64,000 nt of DNA from Photobacterium ganghwense. Lineage in GTDB: Bacteria > Pseudomonadota > Gammaproteobacteria > Enterobacterales > Vibrionaceae. The position numbers and the translations under genes are program-made. Of the stretch, positions 29,580 through 42,043 are shown piece after piece; the first letter of the stretch is position 1; each line of letters starts with the position of its first letter. Below the pieces are notes generated by a model that was not told the origin of the DNA, searched no databases, and saw only the letters and a list, made by a program, of their open reading frames with translations. Location: positions 62,001 through 126,000 of the forward strand of contig NZ_PYMI01000007.1 of assembly GCF_003025595.1 (NCBI RefSeq), read 5' to 3'.

Positions 29580-30527
29580 TTAATGCTCGAACATCGCCGA
29601 AATTGACTCTTCGTTGCTGATGCGACGAATGGCTTCCGCCAGCATGCCTGATAGCGTCAGTACAGAAACTTTACCGGTTGCAGCCATTTCTGGAGACAGT
29701 GGGATAGAGTCGGTGACGATCACTTCGTCAATGACAGACTCTTTGATGTTCTGTGGGGCACTGCCAGAGAAAACAGGGTGGGTAGCGTATGCAAATACAC
29801 GCTTCGCACCACGTTCTTTCAGCGCTTCTGCCGCTTTACACAGTGTACCGCCGGTGTCGATCATGTCGTCAACAATGATACAGTCACGGCCTTCCACGTC
29901 ACCGATCAGGTGCATAACCTGAGAAACGTTCGCACGAGGACGACGCTTGTCGATGATAGCGATGTCAGTGTCATCCAGCAGTTTTGCTGTTGCACGGGCA
30001 CGCACTACACCACCGATATCCGGAGAAACCACAACTGGATCTTCCAGGCTTTTCGCCAGCATGTCTTCCAGCAGAACAGGGCTGCCGAAAATGTTGTCTA
30101 CTGGTACATCGAAGAAGCCCTGAATCTGCTCTGCGTGCAGGTCAACAGTCAGAACGCGGTCAACACCCACGTTAGACAGGAAGTCAGCAACCACTTTAGC
30201 AGTAATTGGCACACGGGCAGAACGGACGCGGCGGTCTTGGCGAGCGTAGCCGAAGTAAGGGATAACAGCAGTGATACGGCCTGCTGAAGCACGGCGCAGT
30301 GCATCGATCATAACAACCAGTTCCATCAGGTTGTCGTTAGTTGGCGCACAGGTCGATTGAATGATGAATACGTCGCTACCACGGACGTTCTCATTAATCT
30401 GAACACAGACTTCACCGTCGGAGAAACGGTTAACTGTTGCGTCTCCGAGTGAAATGTAAAGACGATCAGCGATGCGTTGGGCTAGCTCTGGTGTCGCGTT
30501 ACCAGCAAACAGCTTCATATCAGGCAC
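29580..30527 (-). CDS. prs: Ribose-phosphate pyrophosphokinase Prs
   Basis: A 315-residue enzyme making PRPP for nucleotide, His, Trp and NAD synthesis. Landmarks are '[16 protein letters not shown]', the flexible loop '[18 protein letters not shown]', and the PRPP motif '[13 protein letters not shown]'. I start at GTG 30527 (VPDMKLF), with GAGG about 8 nt upstream; this gives exactly the E. coli length. The frame extends to 30569, but that part overlaps ispE. It is preceded at 32 bp by ispE. Confidence 0.96.
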   Translation of the reverse strand: MPDMKLFAGNATPELAQRIADRLYISLGDATVNRFSDGEVCVQINENVRGSDVFIIQSTCAPTNDNLMELVVMIDALRRASAGRITAVIPYFGYARQDRRVRSARVPITAKVVADFLSNVGVDRVLTVDLHAEQIQGFFDVPVDNIFGSPVLLEDMLAKSLEDPVVVSPDIGGVVRARATAKLLDDTDIAIIDKRRPRANVSQVMHLIGDVEGRDCIIVDDMIDTGGTLCKAAEALKERGAKRVFAYATHPVFSGSAPQNIKESVIDEVIVTDSIPLSPEMAATGKVSVLTLSGMLAEAIRRISNEESISAMFEH

Positions 30528-30559
30528 GGTGGAAACCTCAGGTTGCGTCCAAGTTGTAG

Positions 30560-31423
30560 TTACTGACAATCCGTAGAAAGTGCGTGCAAGGCTGTCAAAA
30601 GAGGCGATGTGTTGACACCTTTGGCAACAAATCCGTGGAGCCAGTCAGGTAATTTTTTGAGAGTTGCATTGGCTTCGTGTTGGGTGCTAAATTCAGCGAA
30701 AACACAAGCGCCAGTGCCAGTCAATCTCGACGGCGCGTATTCTAACAGCCACGAAAGTGCCTTATCAACCTCGGGGTGCAGTGATCTCACGATTTTTTCG
30801 CAATCGTTTTCGTAAACCCCCGTCAATAGGGCATTCAGTGAGCGTTTTTCGGTATCACGTTTTAACCCCGGATGGGTGAAAATATCCACGGTGGCGATAT
30901 TTACCTCAGGTTTCACGATCAGATACCACTTTTCCTCCGGCTCTGCCGGTTGCAGTTGCTCTCCGACACCTTCGGCAAAGGCACTGAAACCGCGGACGAA
31001 GACCGGCACGTCAGCACCGAGCTTCAGACCAATCTCTGCCAGTTCATCCACACTGAGGTTGGTTTGCCACAGGTAGTTCAGCGCTACCAAGGTCGTCGCC
31101 GCATTTGAAGATCCCCCTCCCAGACCCCCACCCATCGGCAGAATTTTCTCAATATGGATGTCGGCACCGGCTTTGATTCTGGCATAGCGACGTAGGGCAT
31201 CGGCCGCTCTGAAGATCAGGTTATCTTCGGTCGCCACCCCCGGAATCGCGGGTGTCAGGATCAGGTCATTACTGTTGTTGGCGGTAATGGTTAGGGTATC
31301 GCCATGGTCGAGAAACTGAAACAGGGTTTGCAGCTCGTGATACCCATCCGGGCGGCGGCCGGTAATGTACAGAAACAGATTAAGCTTGGCTGGCGCCGGC
31401 CAGCGGGTCGTGCGGGTGATCAT
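30560..31423 (-). CDS. ispE: 4-diphosphocytidyl-2-C-methyl-D-erythritol kinase IspE
   Basis: A 287-residue GHMP kinase in the MEP isoprenoid pathway. It has N-terminal '[21 protein letters not shown]', the ATP loop '[15 protein letters not shown]' near residue 100, and C-terminal '[13 protein letters not shown]'. ATG 31423 ([13 protein letters not shown]) fits the family; upstream codons would overlap lolB. Conserved order lolB-ispE-prs. Confidence 0.95.
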   Translation of the reverse strand: MITRTTRWPAPAKLNLFLYITGRRPDGYHELQTLFQFLDHGDTLTITANNSNDLILTPAIPGVATEDNLIFRAADALRRYARIKAGADIHIEKILPMGGGLGGGSSNAATTLVALNYLWQTNLSVDELAEIGLKLGADVPVFVRGFSAFAEGVGEQLQPAEPEEKWYLIVKPEVNIATVDIFTHPGLKRDTEKRSLNALLTGVYENDCEKIVRSLHPEVDKALSWLLEYAPSRLTGTGACVFAEFSTQHEANATLKKLPDWLHGFVAKGVNTSPLLTALHALSTDCQ

Positions 31424-31430
31424 AGTATGC

Positions 31431-32072
31431 TCAGTTAGTAGACCAGTTATTAATAACAAGGGTAATGGTAACCCCGGTAGTGCTCAGAACCAGACGCTTA
31501 GGTAAGGCCGGCGTTACCGAGTAATCATACTCGTTGTAATCAAGCTGCCATAGCTTGCCATCGATTTCTTTCGCCAGGTAGCTGACGCGTCCTTCCTTGT
31601 TCAGCTGGTAGGTATCGGCAGCGGTTGGCAGGCCAATCAGCCAGTCCCGCATTTGGGTTACCGGTAAATTCAGGCCGGTTAGTTGTTCAACCAGTTTCCC
31701 GGCATCGCGGCCCTGGAAGGTTTTCCCCTCGTTATTAACCAGCGTGACCGATGACGGCGTGGCATTGAGCTTCAGCAGGGTGCTGCCAAGAAAATTGGTC
31801 AGCAGCAGCTTGTCTTCGCGCGGGCGGGTTTCCCAGTGCATATTGGCACTGAAACGTTGGCTGCCTTTATACCCAAGTTTCCCGGCTGCCTGATAGTGGG
31901 TCAGTTTAGTCAGCGCCTGTTCGTGGCTTTCCCAGCTGGTTTTGTGGTCGGTAGTCGGGGAGGTGGCACAGCCGCTCAGAAAGGCAAACAGGAAAAAAAG
32001 TACCGTTGTGCGACGGACCGGAACAGAAAGATGCCAATGGCGAAGCTCAAGAGTAGACAACATGGGTATCAT
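31431..32072 (-). CDS. lolB: Outer-membrane lipoprotein receptor LolB
   Basis: A 213-residue lipoprotein that receives lipoproteins from LolA and inserts them into the outer membrane. The lipobox is LSGC (Cys about residue 35), after a signal peptide with a somewhat long n-region; an internal Met at residue 4 is an alternative start. '[22 protein letters not shown]' and 'WLIGLP' are LolB features. It is divergent from hemA, as in E. coli. Confidence 0.92.
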   Translation of the reverse strand: MIPMLSTLELRHWHLSVPVRRTTVLFFLFAFLSGCATSPTTDHKTSWESHEQALTKLTHYQAAGKLGYKGSQRFSANMHWETRPREDKLLLTNFLGSTLLKLNATPSSVTLVNNEGKTFQGRDAGKLVEQLTGLNLPVTQMRDWLIGLPTAADTYQLNKEGRVSYLAKEIDGKLWQLDYNEYDYSVTPALPKRLVLSTTGVTITLVINNWSTN

Positions 32073-32307
32073 TGTTTTTGTAAAGGATTATCGCCAAACA
32101 ATAGCGGTAAAAAGGGAGGAATACCAATTTCTTAATGTTGATTTTGCAGTCTTTTTACTCGAACTTGATGAATTTGTTGTTAAAGAAAACACAGGTTTTG
32201 TGGTGTTATGCCATATTGATTAGGCTTGTGTTCTTTAATTAAGTTGGGGCATCAAGTAAAATCCCGCCCTACATCTTTTTTCATTGGCGAAGTGGTACAC
32301 CGTCTCC

Positions 32308-33570
32308 ATGACATTGCTTGCACTAGGAATCAACCATAAAACGGCCTCCGTAGACTTACGTGAACGGGTTGCGTTTTCGCCTGAAAAAATGAAACAGGCG
32401 CTGGCCCAATTGCAAGACCATCCCGATGTGAACAGCGGTGTTATCGTTTCTACCTGTAACCGTACTGAGCTGTACTGTGATGTGTCGCAGTCTGGTCCGG
32501 GGATCATGATTGACTGGCTGAGTAAGTTCCATCAAATCAGTACTGAAGATCTGATGCCGAGCCTGTATTTTCATGAAGAGCAGGCTGCTGTCCGGCACCT
32601 GATGCGGGTGTCCTGCGGGCTGGATTCGCTGGTATTGGGCGAGCCGCAGATTCTGGGTCAGGTGAAACAATCGTATTCTGACTCCCGGGAGCACGAGGTT
32701 GTGCACGGGATGCTCGAAAAGCTGTTCCATAAAACGTTTACCGTGGCGAAGCGAGTGCGCACCGAAACTGACATTGGCGGCAATGCGGTATCGGTGGCAT
32801 TTGCGGCCTGTACGCTGGCCAAACAGATTTTTGAATCGCTCAGCGACGCGACTGTTTTGCTCGTCGGAGCCGGGGAAACCATTGAGCTGGTTTCCCGTCA
32901 TTTGGCTGAACAGGGATGTAATAAGCTGATTGTGGCCAACCGTACCCGTGAGCGGGCGGAGAATCTGGCGAAGGAATTCGGTGCGGAAGTGATTACCCTG
33001 CCGGAGATTCCGGAGTACCTGCATCGGGCTGACATCGTGATCAGTTCAACGGCCAGTCCGCTGCCGATTATCGGCAAGGGGATGGTAGAGAAAGCCATTA
33101 AGCTGCGCCGTCACCAGCCGATGCTGCTGGTGGATATTGCCGTGCCGCGTGATATTGAGCCGGAAGTCGGCGATCTTAGCGATGCTTATCTGTATACGGT
33201 CGATGATCTGCACAGCATCGTCGAGAAAAACCGTGAGCAGCGCAAGATGGCCGCTATTCAGGCGGAAGCGATTGTCAGTGAGGAAAGCGCCGCCTTTATG
33301 AGCTGGATGCGATCCCTTGAAGCGGTAGACAGTATCCGGCAGTACCGATGCCAGGCTGATGATATCAAATCCGATTTGCTCAGCCGCAGCCTGCAGGCGC
33401 TGGCAAATGGCAGCGATCCGGAAAAACTGCTGATTGAGCTGAGTAACAAGCTGACCAATAAACTTATCCATGCCCCAACCCGTGCAATGAAAGACGCGGC
33501 CCATAATGGCGAACCCGAAAAACTGGCCGTGATCCGAGAAGCCCTCGGACTGGACATTGCCAAAAATTAA
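32308..33570 (+). CDS. hemA: Glutamyl-tRNA reductase HemA
   Basis: A 420-residue enzyme that reduces glutamyl-tRNA to glutamate-1-semialdehyde, the first step of heme synthesis. The catalytic Cys is in '[12 protein letters not shown]' at residue 50. The NADPH Rossmann '[18 protein letters not shown]' lies near 190, and a C-terminal dimerisation helix follows. ATG 32308 ([13 protein letters not shown]) matches E. coli; a frame eight codons longer is unlikely. It heads the hemA-prfA-prmC operon. Confidence 0.96.
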   Translation: MTLLALGINHKTASVDLRERVAFSPEKMKQALAQLQDHPDVNSGVIVSTCNRTELYCDVSQSGPGIMIDWLSKFHQISTEDLMPSLYFHEEQAAVRHLMRVSCGLDSLVLGEPQILGQVKQSYSDSREHEVVHGMLEKLFHKTFTVAKRVRTETDIGGNAVSVAFAACTLAKQIFESLSDATVLLVGAGETIELVSRHLAEQGCNKLIVANRTRERAENLAKEFGAEVITLPEIPEYLHRADIVISSTASPLPIIGKGMVEKAIKLRRHQPMLLVDIAVPRDIEPEVGDLSDAYLYTVDDLHSIVEKNREQRKMAAIQAEAIVSEESAAFMSWMRSLEAVDSIRQYRCQADDIKSDLLSRSLQALANGSDPEKLLIELSNKLTNKLIHAPTRAMKDAAHNGEPEKLAVIREALGLDIAKN

Positions 33571-33620
33571 TCCGGCAGAGCACTGCGCTCTGTTATTAGT
33601 GGAACTCAGTAGATACCTAT

Positions 33621-34709
33621 ATGAAACCTTCGATTTTAGTGAAATTAGAAACGCTGGTTGAGCGTTATGAAGAAGTCCAGCACTTGTTGAGCGATCCGGC
33701 TGTAATTGGTGACCAGGACAAATTTCGTGCGCTGTCCCGCGAGTATTCACAACTGGAGGAAGTGACCAAGTGCTTCCAGGCTTACCTGCAGGCAAAAGAC
33801 GATCTGGCCACAGCAGAAGAAATGGCGCAGGAAGACGATCCGGAAATGCGTGAAATGGCGCAGGAAGAAGTGAAGGAAGCGAAAGCGGAAATCGAGCGTC
33901 TGGAAGATGAACTGCAGGTACTGCTGATTCCTAAAGATCCGAATGATGATCGTAATTGTTTCATTGAAATCCGTGCCGGTGCTGGTGGTGACGAAGCCGG
34001 TATCTTTGCCGGTGACCTGTTCCGTATGTACAGCAAGTTTGCGGAATCCCGTGGCTGGCGCATTGAAGTGATGAATGCCAACTCGGCTGAGCACGGCGGT
34101 TACAAAGAAATGATCGCCAAAGTGGCGGGTGATGGGGCGTATGGTACGTTGAAGTTTGAATCTGGCGGCCACCGTGTTCAGCGTGTTCCGGCAACCGAAT
34201 CGCAAGGGCGTGTTCACACATCAGCATGTACTGTCGCTGTACTGCCGGAAATTCCTGAAGCGGAAATCCCGGAGATTAATGCCGGTGACCTGAAAATTGA
34301 TACCTTCCGGGCATCGGGCGCGGGTGGTCAGCACGTTAACACCACTGATTCTGCGATTCGTATTACTCACTTGCCAACCGGCATTGTGGTGGAATGTCAG
34401 GATGAGCGTTCTCAGCACAAGAACAAAGCCAAAGCAATGGCGGTGCTGGCGGCGCGTATTATCAAGGCTGAAGAAGAAAAACGTCATGCAGAAGAAGCCA
34501 GTACCCGTCGTAACCTGTTGGGTTCCGGTGACCGCTCTGACCGTATTCGTACCTACAATTACCCGCAGGGACGTGTGTCCGATCACCGTATCAACCTGAC
34601 CATTTACCGTCTGAACGAGGTCATGGAAGGAGAACTGAATACGCTGATTGAACCGGTGCTTCTGGAGTACCAAGCTGATCAGCTGGCGGCAATGGCCGAG
34701 CTGAACTGA
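33621..34709 (+). CDS. prfA: Peptide chain release factor 1 PrfA
   Basis: A 362-residue class I release factor that reads UAA and UAG. It has the PAT tripeptide in '[10 protein letters not shown]' (recognition loop, about residue 188) and the GGQ in '[10 protein letters not shown]' (about residue 234), whose Gln is the substrate of PrmC encoded next. Its stop codon overlaps the prmC start by one base. Confidence 0.97.
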   Translation: MKPSILVKLETLVERYEEVQHLLSDPAVIGDQDKFRALSREYSQLEEVTKCFQAYLQAKDDLATAEEMAQEDDPEMREMAQEEVKEAKAEIERLEDELQVLLIPKDPNDDRNCFIEIRAGAGGDEAGIFAGDLFRMYSKFAESRGWRIEVMNANSAEHGGYKEMIAKVAGDGAYGTLKFESGGHRVQRVPATESQGRVHTSACTVAVLPEIPEAEIPEINAGDLKIDTFRASGAGGQHVNTTDSAIRITHLPTGIVVECQDERSQHKNKAKAMAVLAARIIKAEEEKRHAEEASTRRNLLGSGDRSDRIRTYNYPQGRVSDHRINLTIYRLNEVMEGELNTLIEPVLLEYQADQLAAMAELN

Positions 34710-35557
34710 TGCAGCGTTCCATTGATGCCCTGCTGAAGCAGGCAGCATCAGCGTTAAGTGATGCGGGCTCAGACAGCCCGCATATCGATGCTGCCGTGCT
34801 GCTTTGCCATGTGCTCGACAAACCCCGCAGCTACTTACTGACCTGGCCGGAAAAAGAACTTGATGATTCGCAGCTGAGCGCGTTTAATGCGCTGTTAGCG
34901 CGCCGATTGACCGGCGAGCCGATTGCCTATATTGTCGGCGAGCGTGAATTCTGGTCATTGCCACTGAAAGTGGCACCCCATACTTTGATCCCACGACCGG
35001 ATACTGAGCGCCTGGTGGAACTGGCATTGGATAAAATGCCGCCGCAAGCCTGTACCGTGTTGGATCTGGGAACCGGCACCGGCGCGATTGCCCTGGCCAT
35101 CGCTTCGGAATGTCCACAGGCTCAGGTTACCGGGATCGATCTGCGGCCGGAGGCTGCGGCACTGGCGGAAGAAAACCGGATACGGCTGGGCATCGCGAAT
35201 GCACGCTTTCTCAGTGGTAGCTGGTATAGCCCGCTGGACAGCCAGGAGCGTTTTGCTGTGATTGTCAGCAATCCGCCCTATATTGATGCGACTGATCCGC
35301 ATCTGGATCAAGGGGACGTTCGGTTCGAGCCGAAAAGTGCCCTGGTCGCTGATGACGAAGGGCTGGCTGATATTCGTATTATCAGTGAGCAAGGTCGTCT
35401 TCACCTGAATGCCGGAGGCTGGCTGTTGCTGGAGCATGGCTACGAGCAAGGACAAGCGGTGCGCGAAATTTTAACATCGCTTGGTTACCAGCAGGTTTCG
35501 ACCGCGCAAGATTATGCCGGCCTGGATCGTGTTACTCTGGGTTGCTGGCAAGGATAG
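34709..35557 (+). CDS. prmC: Release factor glutamine N5-methyltransferase PrmC (HemK)
   Basis: A 282-residue SAM-dependent enzyme that methylates the GGQ glutamine of PrfA and PrfB. It has an N-terminal helical domain, the SAM loop 'VLDLGTGTGAIALAIA' near residue 115, and the catalytic NPPY in 'VIVSNPPYIDATDP'. Overlapping start with prfA. Confidence 0.96.
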   Translation: MQRSIDALLKQAASALSDAGSDSPHIDAAVLLCHVLDKPRSYLLTWPEKELDDSQLSAFNALLARRLTGEPIAYIVGEREFWSLPLKVAPHTLIPRPDTERLVELALDKMPPQACTVLDLGTGTGAIALAIASECPQAQVTGIDLRPEAAALAEENRIRLGIANARFLSGSWYSPLDSQERFAVIVSNPPYIDATDPHLDQGDVRFEPKSALVADDEGLADIRIISEQGRLHLNAGGWLLLEHGYEQGQAVREILTSLGYQQVSTAQDYAGLDRVTLGCWQG

Positions 35558-35570
35558 AGAGAGAAGAATA

Positions 35571-35951
35571 ATGTACACTGCTGTAAAACACCTTCACATG
35601 TTGGCGATTGCCCTGAGCGTGCTGCTGTTTGTGGTACGTTACGGCCTGATGATGGCCGACTCCCCGCTGAACCAGAAGAAATTCCTCAAAATTACCCCGC
35701 ATGTGGTGGACACTGTGCTGTTGTTAACCGGTGTGGGCCTGATTTTTATCACCGGTTTTATGCCGTTTGCCCCGGGTGGCGAGTGGTTGACGCAGAAACT
35801 GACCTGCGTGTTGGCCTATATTGCTTTGGGTGTCTTTACCCTCAAAGTAGGTCGTAACAAAGTATTCAAGACATTCGCCTTCCTTGGTGCGTTGGGCTGG
35901 GTAGTGGCGGCTGCGCAATTGGCAATGACCAAAACTTCATTGCTGGGATAA
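35571..35951 (+). CDS. sirB2: SirB2 family membrane protein (YchQ)
   Basis: A 126-residue integral membrane protein with four hydrophobic segments (about residues 10-28, 43-63, 75-92 and 100-118). It belongs to the SirB2 family, of unknown biochemical role. ATG 35571 has GAGAGAAG upstream; the longer frame from 35481 overlaps prmC and is not used. It sits between prmC and sirB1, as in enterics. Confidence 0.9.
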   Translation: MYTAVKHLHMLAIALSVLLFVVRYGLMMADSPLNQKKFLKITPHVVDTVLLLTGVGLIFITGFMPFAPGGEWLTQKLTCVLAYIALGVFTLKVGRNKVFKTFAFLGALGWVVAAAQLAMTKTSLLG

Positions 35952-35953
35952 CC

Positions 35954-37652
<1,699 letters not shown>

Positions 37653-37675
37653 GTCGAGTGGCTATACCATATAAA

Positions 37676-37710
37676 ATACCCCTGCGGTTACCGTCAGGGG
37701 TATTTTTTTG
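37676..37710 (+). terminator. Terminator of the hemA-kdsA operon
   Basis: ATACCCCTG (37676-37684) pairs with CAGGGGTAT (37695-37703), followed by seven T residues. It is 24 bp past the kdsA stop. Confidence 0.92.
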
Positions 37711-37738
37711 TCTGTTTGTAGTGAAATCTGCTATGCCA

Positions 37739-37752
37739 TTGATTTAGATCAA
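37739..37752. promoter_or_regulatory. Perfect FNR box upstream of the permease gene
   Basis: TTGATTTAGATCAA matches the FNR consensus TTGAT-N4-ATCAA at all ten fixed positions. It lies 266 bp before the permease start and after the kdsA terminator, so the permease is the only sensible target. CRP can also bind related sites, but the outer bases here fit FNR. Confidence 0.65.
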
Positions 37753-38017
37753 TGTGAAGCATAATGTGCATTTTGTTTGATAACTTTGCACTAGGCAGGA
37801 TTTATTGTAAAAATTAAAAAGTGTAAAATTTCGTACTTTAACTCTGTTATAGTTGGTTTTATTGGAGTTTTATTCTTATGAAATTCATTTAAATCGACAT
37901 GAAAATCTATTTGTTAATGGTTTTTTAAGTGATATGTGTTAGCTTGTTGCTTTGAGAATTTCATACTGGATATGCATACTCACAGCCGATTAATATGCTG
38001 AATGGATAGGTGGTTGC
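37753..38017. other. AT-rich leader of the permease gene
   Basis: About 265 bp, very AT-rich compared with its surroundings, with no open frame of note. Several TATAAT-like hexamers occur (for example TATAGT at 37849-37854), so I cannot pick one promoter. The richness in A and T is compatible with H-NS or other global regulation. Confidence 0.4.
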
Positions 38018-39274
38018 GTGTCTATATCTCAAATTACGCAGGAAGCGATTTCTGAGCAACAAGTAAGCCGTTGGACGAAACACGATACAAGCTGGATGTT
38101 GAGCTTGTTTGGTACGGCTGTTGGAGCGGGAATTCTGTTCCTGCCAATTAATATTGGTATCGGTGGTTTCTGGTCACTGATTATTATGGCTGTTCTGGCC
38201 GGTCCGATGACGTTTCTGGCTCACCGTGGCTTGGCGCGTTTCGTACTTTCATCATCTCGTCGCGATGCAGATTTTACCGATGTGGTAGAAGAGCACTTCG
38301 GTAAAAGTGCAGGACGAATGATTTCAATGCTGTATTTCCTGTCCATTTTCCCGATTCTTTTGATTTACGGCGTGGGTCTGACTAACACAGTAGACAGTTT
38401 CGTGGTCAACCAGATGGGCTGGGAAAGCCCTAACCGTGTGCTGCTGTCTGGCGTACTGGTGTTTGGCATGATTTCGATCATGATGGCCGGTGAGAAAGTG
38501 ATGCTGCGTTCGTTCGAGCTGATCGTTTACCCGCTGGCTGCAATTCTGGCTGGCTTGTCTCTGTATCTGATCCCGAACTGGCAGATGCCGCACATGGCAA
38601 TGGATGTCGATTTGGGCCAGTTTACGCATACCCTGTGGTTAGCTATCCCGGTGACCGTGTTTGCCTTTAGCCACGCGGCCGCGATTTCGAGCTTCACCCA
38701 CGCTCAGCGCCGTCAGTACGGTGATCAGGCGCAGCCTAAATCGGAGCAGATCCTGAAACGTACCTCGGTAATGCTGATTTCGTTTGTGCTTTTCTTTGTC
38801 TTCTCATGTGTACTGAGCCTGACGCCAGAGCAACTGACAGAAGCGAAAATGCAAAACGTGTCGGTACTGTCATATCTGGCTAATGTGAACGATAGCCCGT
38901 TCATTGTTGCTCTGGGTCCAATCATTGCCTTTATCGCGATCACCTCTTCTTTCCTGGGTCACTTCCTGGGGGCACGTGAAAGCCTGAATGGCATGATGCA
39001 AAAGCAGCTGTCATGGTCGGCAGGGACTATCGACAAAGTCGGCATCGTCTTTATGTTCCTGGCTATCTGGGGCGCATCAATCATGAACCCGAGCATTCTG
39101 GGTATGATGGAAGCGCTGTCTGGCCCGGTTATCGCGATGATTCTGTTCCTGATGCCAATGATTGCGGTATTCAAGGTTGAGTCACTGAAGCGCTACCGCG
39201 GCAATGCCAGCACTTACTTTATTATGCTGATGGGGGCACTGGCGGTTACCGGTCTGCTGTTCAGCATGATCTAA
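38018..39274 (+). CDS. HAAAP-family amino acid permease, SdaC/TdcC-like (serine or threonine)
   Basis: A 418-residue inner-membrane transporter with about eleven hydrophobic segments. 'WMLSLFGTAVGAGILFLPINIGIGGFW' at residues 26-52 is the HAAAP family start, and 'AIPVTVFAFSHAAAISSF' around 210 is another family block. Relatives move L-serine or L-threonine with H+ or Na+. The start is GTG 38018 with AGGTGG upstream. A perfect FNR box precedes the gene, suggesting anaerobic induction, as for E. coli tdc genes. Substrate cannot be fixed from sequence. Confidence 0.85.
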   Translation: MSISQITQEAISEQQVSRWTKHDTSWMLSLFGTAVGAGILFLPINIGIGGFWSLIIMAVLAGPMTFLAHRGLARFVLSSSRRDADFTDVVEEHFGKSAGRMISMLYFLSIFPILLIYGVGLTNTVDSFVVNQMGWESPNRVLLSGVLVFGMISIMMAGEKVMLRSFELIVYPLAAILAGLSLYLIPNWQMPHMAMDVDLGQFTHTLWLAIPVTVFAFSHAAAISSFTHAQRRQYGDQAQPKSEQILKRTSVMLISFVLFFVFSCVLSLTPEQLTEAKMQNVSVLSYLANVNDSPFIVALGPIIAFIAITSSFLGHFLGARESLNGMMQKQLSWSAGTIDKVGIVFMFLAIWGASIMNPSILGMMEALSGPVIAMILFLMPMIAVFKVESLKRYRGNASTYFIMLMGALAVTGLLFSMI

Positions 39275-39300
39275 CCTGGCGCTACTGACTGCGATAAACG

Positions 39301-39333
39301 AAAAAGGCTTGCCGGTAGGCAGGCCTTTTTTAT
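39301..39333 (+). terminator. Terminator of the permease gene
   Basis: AAAAGGC-TGCC pairs with GGCA-GCCTTTT around GGTA, followed by a T run, 27 bp after the stop codon. Confidence 0.88.
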
Positions 39334-39339
39334 CATTTC

Positions 39340-39395
39340 TACTCAGTACTCAGTACTCAGTACTCAGTACTCAGTACTCAGTACTCAGCACTCAG
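39340..39395. repeat. Heptanucleotide tandem repeat (TACTCAG)x7 plus one variant
   Basis: Seven perfect TACTCAG units run from 39340 to 39388, and a CACTCAG unit follows to 39395. It lies just beyond the permease terminator in non-coding DNA. Such short arrays change length by slippage, so this is a possible strain marker. Confidence 0.95.
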
Positions 39396-39398
39396 CAC

Positions 39399-39689
39399 CC
39401 CCGAATGTCTGTGGGTTGCGGTGCGGGGAGAAGATCAGGCGAGGGGCTCGCGTGAGTTTTTATTACTTGAATTCTTAATACTGAAGTAAAGCCTTTCGCC
39501 GTTTACAAGTGAGCAGATGATAAGGGCGCAACACAGGAACAACCCAATAGGCCATAGCTTCGGGGGTAAAACCGGCGCGGAGGAATAAACCTTCAGTGCA
39601 GGTGATGCATTCTGCAGGGGTATTCGAAATACGGTAAAAGGAACAGAGGCTGACGGTATGCATGGGGATGTTTCTTGCCCGGCAAAAGA
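39399..39689. other. Gap between VNTR and chemoreceptor terminator
   Basis: About 290 bp. A minus-strand frame of 62 codons from an ATG at 39663 to 39475 has Cys-rich composition, no clear ribosome-binding site and no family I recognise. It lies beyond the mcp terminator. I do not call it a gene. Confidence 0.4.
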
Positions 39690-39718
39690 TAAAAAAACCG
39701 CCTTCGAGAAGGCGGTTT
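39690..39718 (-). terminator. Terminator of the chemoreceptor gene
   Basis: AAACCGCCTT (39695-39704) pairs with AAGGCGGTTT (39709-39718) around CGAG. The minus strand continues into a T run. It is about 40 bp past the mcp stop. Confidence 0.92.
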
Positions 39719-39760
39719 GTCCGTTGTTCGTTGCTGCTGTCTGTCAGCTGACGGCAGAAG

Positions 39761-41644
39761 TTACAGCTTAAAGCGGCTGATTTCCTGATGCAGTTGGTGG
39801 GATAGCTCCGACAGCTCGGCTGCTTGTTTCGCGGCTTCGTCAGCTTCCACGGCCAGTTCATTGGACACATCGCGGATCCCTTCGGTATTACGGGTGATCT
39901 CAGCGGTTACAGAAGACTGCTCTTCTGCCGCCGATGCGATTTGGGTGGCCATGTCACTGATATTGGTCACTGCCGAGTTGATTTGCGACAGGCTGGCTGA
40001 CGCGGCATTGGCATCATCCACACTGGTTTCTGCCAGACGACGACTGTCTTCCATAATGCCTACCGCACGCCCTGTGGTCTGCTGCAGGGTTTCAATCATC
40101 TGCTGGATTTCCTGCGTAGAGGCGTGGGTGCGCTGGCTCAGAACTCGCACTTCGTCTGCAACGACAGCAAAACCACGTCCCTGCTCACCGGCACGGGCCG
40201 CTTCAATGGCCGCATTAAGTGCCAGCAGGTTTGTTTGCTCTGCAATGTCCTGAATGGTCGACAAAATGGTGTTGATGCTCTGAGCGTGCGTGTTCAGTTC
40301 GCCAATCACACCCGTCGCCGTGTCCACTTCCGTCGCCAGGCTGGTGATAGAGTGTTGGCTTTGGCCGACCTGCGCGGCACCATGCTCAGAAACCTGCACA
40401 GTTTCACCCGCAGTGCGAGCAGTGTTGTCGGCATTACCGGCAATCTCCTGTGTTGCCGCCGCCATTTCGTTAATCGCAGTGGCAACCATATTGATCTCAT
40501 CCTGCTGATGCTGGATGCGGGTGCTGCGCTCTTCCGCCTGCGAGGCGGTGACATGCGCCTGCTGGGTCAGGGCATTGGAAACGTCATTCAGGGTCGAAAC
40601 CATGCTGTGCATGTTGCCGACGAAACGGTTGAAGTTATGTGCCAGCTGGCCGACTTCATCATCGCTGCGTGGCTCCAGACGCTGAGTCAGGTCACCTTCG
40701 CCAGTTGCAATTTCAGCCAGTGCGTCAGACACGCGGGCCAGATCCCGGAACAGGTAACCGACCAGTGCTGCGACTGCCCCTACCACAATCAGAGTGATTA
40801 CGATGGAGGTAATAATCAGCTGGCGCAGCAGTGCCGTGTGTGCGGCTTCTTCTGTCGCACGATCCATTTCCAGGCCCAGAATCCAGTCAGTATCCGGAAC
40901 TTGGCTGAAGTAGAATAGCTTCTCTTTACCATCAATGATGGCTGACTGGATTTCGCCGCTGCGGGTGGCCGCTTTGATCGACTCCATGGTCAACTGATTC
41001 GTGAAGCGGTTGATTGGCTGTAGGATCAGAGATTCATTCGGATGGGCAAGAAACGTGTTGTCCTGCTGATTGATCAGCATTGCGTAGGCGTTGGTGCCCA
41101 CATCCAGGTTGATCACGTCGTTGATCAGTTGATCAATCAGAACGTCTGCGCCGACCACACCGACCATTGAACCTCGCTTCATTACAGGTTCTGCAATGGT
41201 AACCAGCAGGGCGTTGGTGATGGCATCGCGGTATGCGGTGGTGATGAGCTGCTTGCCAGCCGCTTGAGCATCACGGTACCAGGGACGGGTGCGAGGGTCA
41301 TAATCTGCGCGGTTACGTTCCGGATGTGAACGGTACATGGCACCAGCAGGGGTACCAAAGAAGATGTCGTCAAACCCACCGGCTTTGCGGGCCTGTTGCA
41401 GGTAAGGGACGACGTCAGCTTCTTCACTGTAATCATTAAATGCGCTGGCAATATCACGGCGGATATTAACCCAGTTAGCAATGCCGTCACGGGCGGCACT
41501 GGCCAGACTGTCGGCGCGGGAATAAATTCCGTTTCGGGTTTGTTCAAAAAGTTGGTCTGCGGCGAGCCAGGTCAGTGCTGTTGCCATAACAACGACAGCT
41601 GACAGACTGGCTCCAATGAGCTTTTGTTTTAAGGATAGTGACAT
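39761..41644 (-). CDS. Methyl-accepting chemotaxis protein with dCache_1 sensor
   Basis: A 627-residue chemoreceptor. It has TM1 at about residues 8-30, then a periplasmic dCache domain with '[12 protein letters not shown]' and '[10 protein letters not shown]', which are dCache_1 landmarks. TM2 is at about 270-295, followed by HAMP ('[20 protein letters not shown]'). The cytoplasmic hairpin tip is '[37 protein letters not shown]'-like. dCache receptors often bind amino acids or other small ligands; the ligand here is unknown. I use ATG 41644; a TTG five codons upstream is less likely. Monocistronic. Confidence 0.93.
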   Translation of the reverse strand: MSLSLKQKLIGASLSAVVVMATALTWLAADQLFEQTRNGIYSRADSLASAARDGIANWVNIRRDIASAFNDYSEEADVVPYLQQARKAGGFDDIFFGTPAGAMYRSHPERNRADYDPRTRPWYRDAQAAGKQLITTAYRDAITNALLVTIAEPVMKRGSMVGVVGADVLIDQLINDVINLDVGTNAYAMLINQQDNTFLAHPNESLILQPINRFTNQLTMESIKAATRSGEIQSAIIDGKEKLFYFSQVPDTDWILGLEMDRATEEAAHTALLRQLIITSIVITLIVVGAVAALVGYLFRDLARVSDALAEIATGEGDLTQRLEPRSDDEVGQLAHNFNRFVGNMHSMVSTLNDVSNALTQQAHVTASQAEERSTRIQHQQDEINMVATAINEMAAATQEIAGNADNTARTAGETVQVSEHGAAQVGQSQHSITSLATEVDTATGVIGELNTHAQSINTILSTIQDIAEQTNLLALNAAIEAARAGEQGRGFAVVADEVRVLSQRTHASTQEIQQMIETLQQTTGRAVGIMEDSRRLAETSVDDANAASASLSQINSAVTNISDMATQIASAAEEQSSVTAEITRNTEGIRDVSNELAVEADEAAKQAAELSELSHQLHQEISRFKL

Positions 41645-42043
41645 TTTTAATGTTCTCAACGGGTCAGGATGAGTGATGCGTGGCGGATTTTATAGCGGTT
41701 TATTACATGTTGCACGAAAAAGTGACATGTATTAAAAAATTTTATAAAACCGTGAAAAAGAATGACTTTTTATTGGCGATGTTGTCTTTTGGTGTCAATA
41801 AGTTGACCATTTTTCGTGTGTCATGGCCGTGATTTGAACGCACTGCATGATTTAATAGCGACCACCTTCTTTGGGTATTAAGTGCCGTTGTTAAAACGGT
41901 TGAAGGGCTCACAAAAAATAAATGCGAGCGACGGTGAAAAGTTTCACCTTACCCATCAGCTATCTCTCATTACTATGAAACAGGAGGTATTGCGCGGCGT
42001 GAATACAATCTTGCCGTGATATTCTGCACAACAGTCTTTTTCT
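41645..42043. other. Divergent gap between chemoreceptor and NhaC-type gene
   Basis: About 400 bp, AT-rich near the chemoreceptor. It contains a 16-bp inverted repeat, GGTGAAA-AG-TTTCACC, at 41933-41948, and a smaller one, CCGTT-N5-AACGG, at 41885-41899. No coding frame is convincing. The first repeat looks like an operator, but I cannot name the regulator. Confidence 0.5.

Noticed and set aside
39475..39870. 131-codon minus-strand frame downstream of the chemoreceptor
   Set aside because: Its first half is an out-of-frame copy of the mcp 3' end and it crosses the mcp terminator; the remaining 62 codons have no ribosome-binding site or known family.
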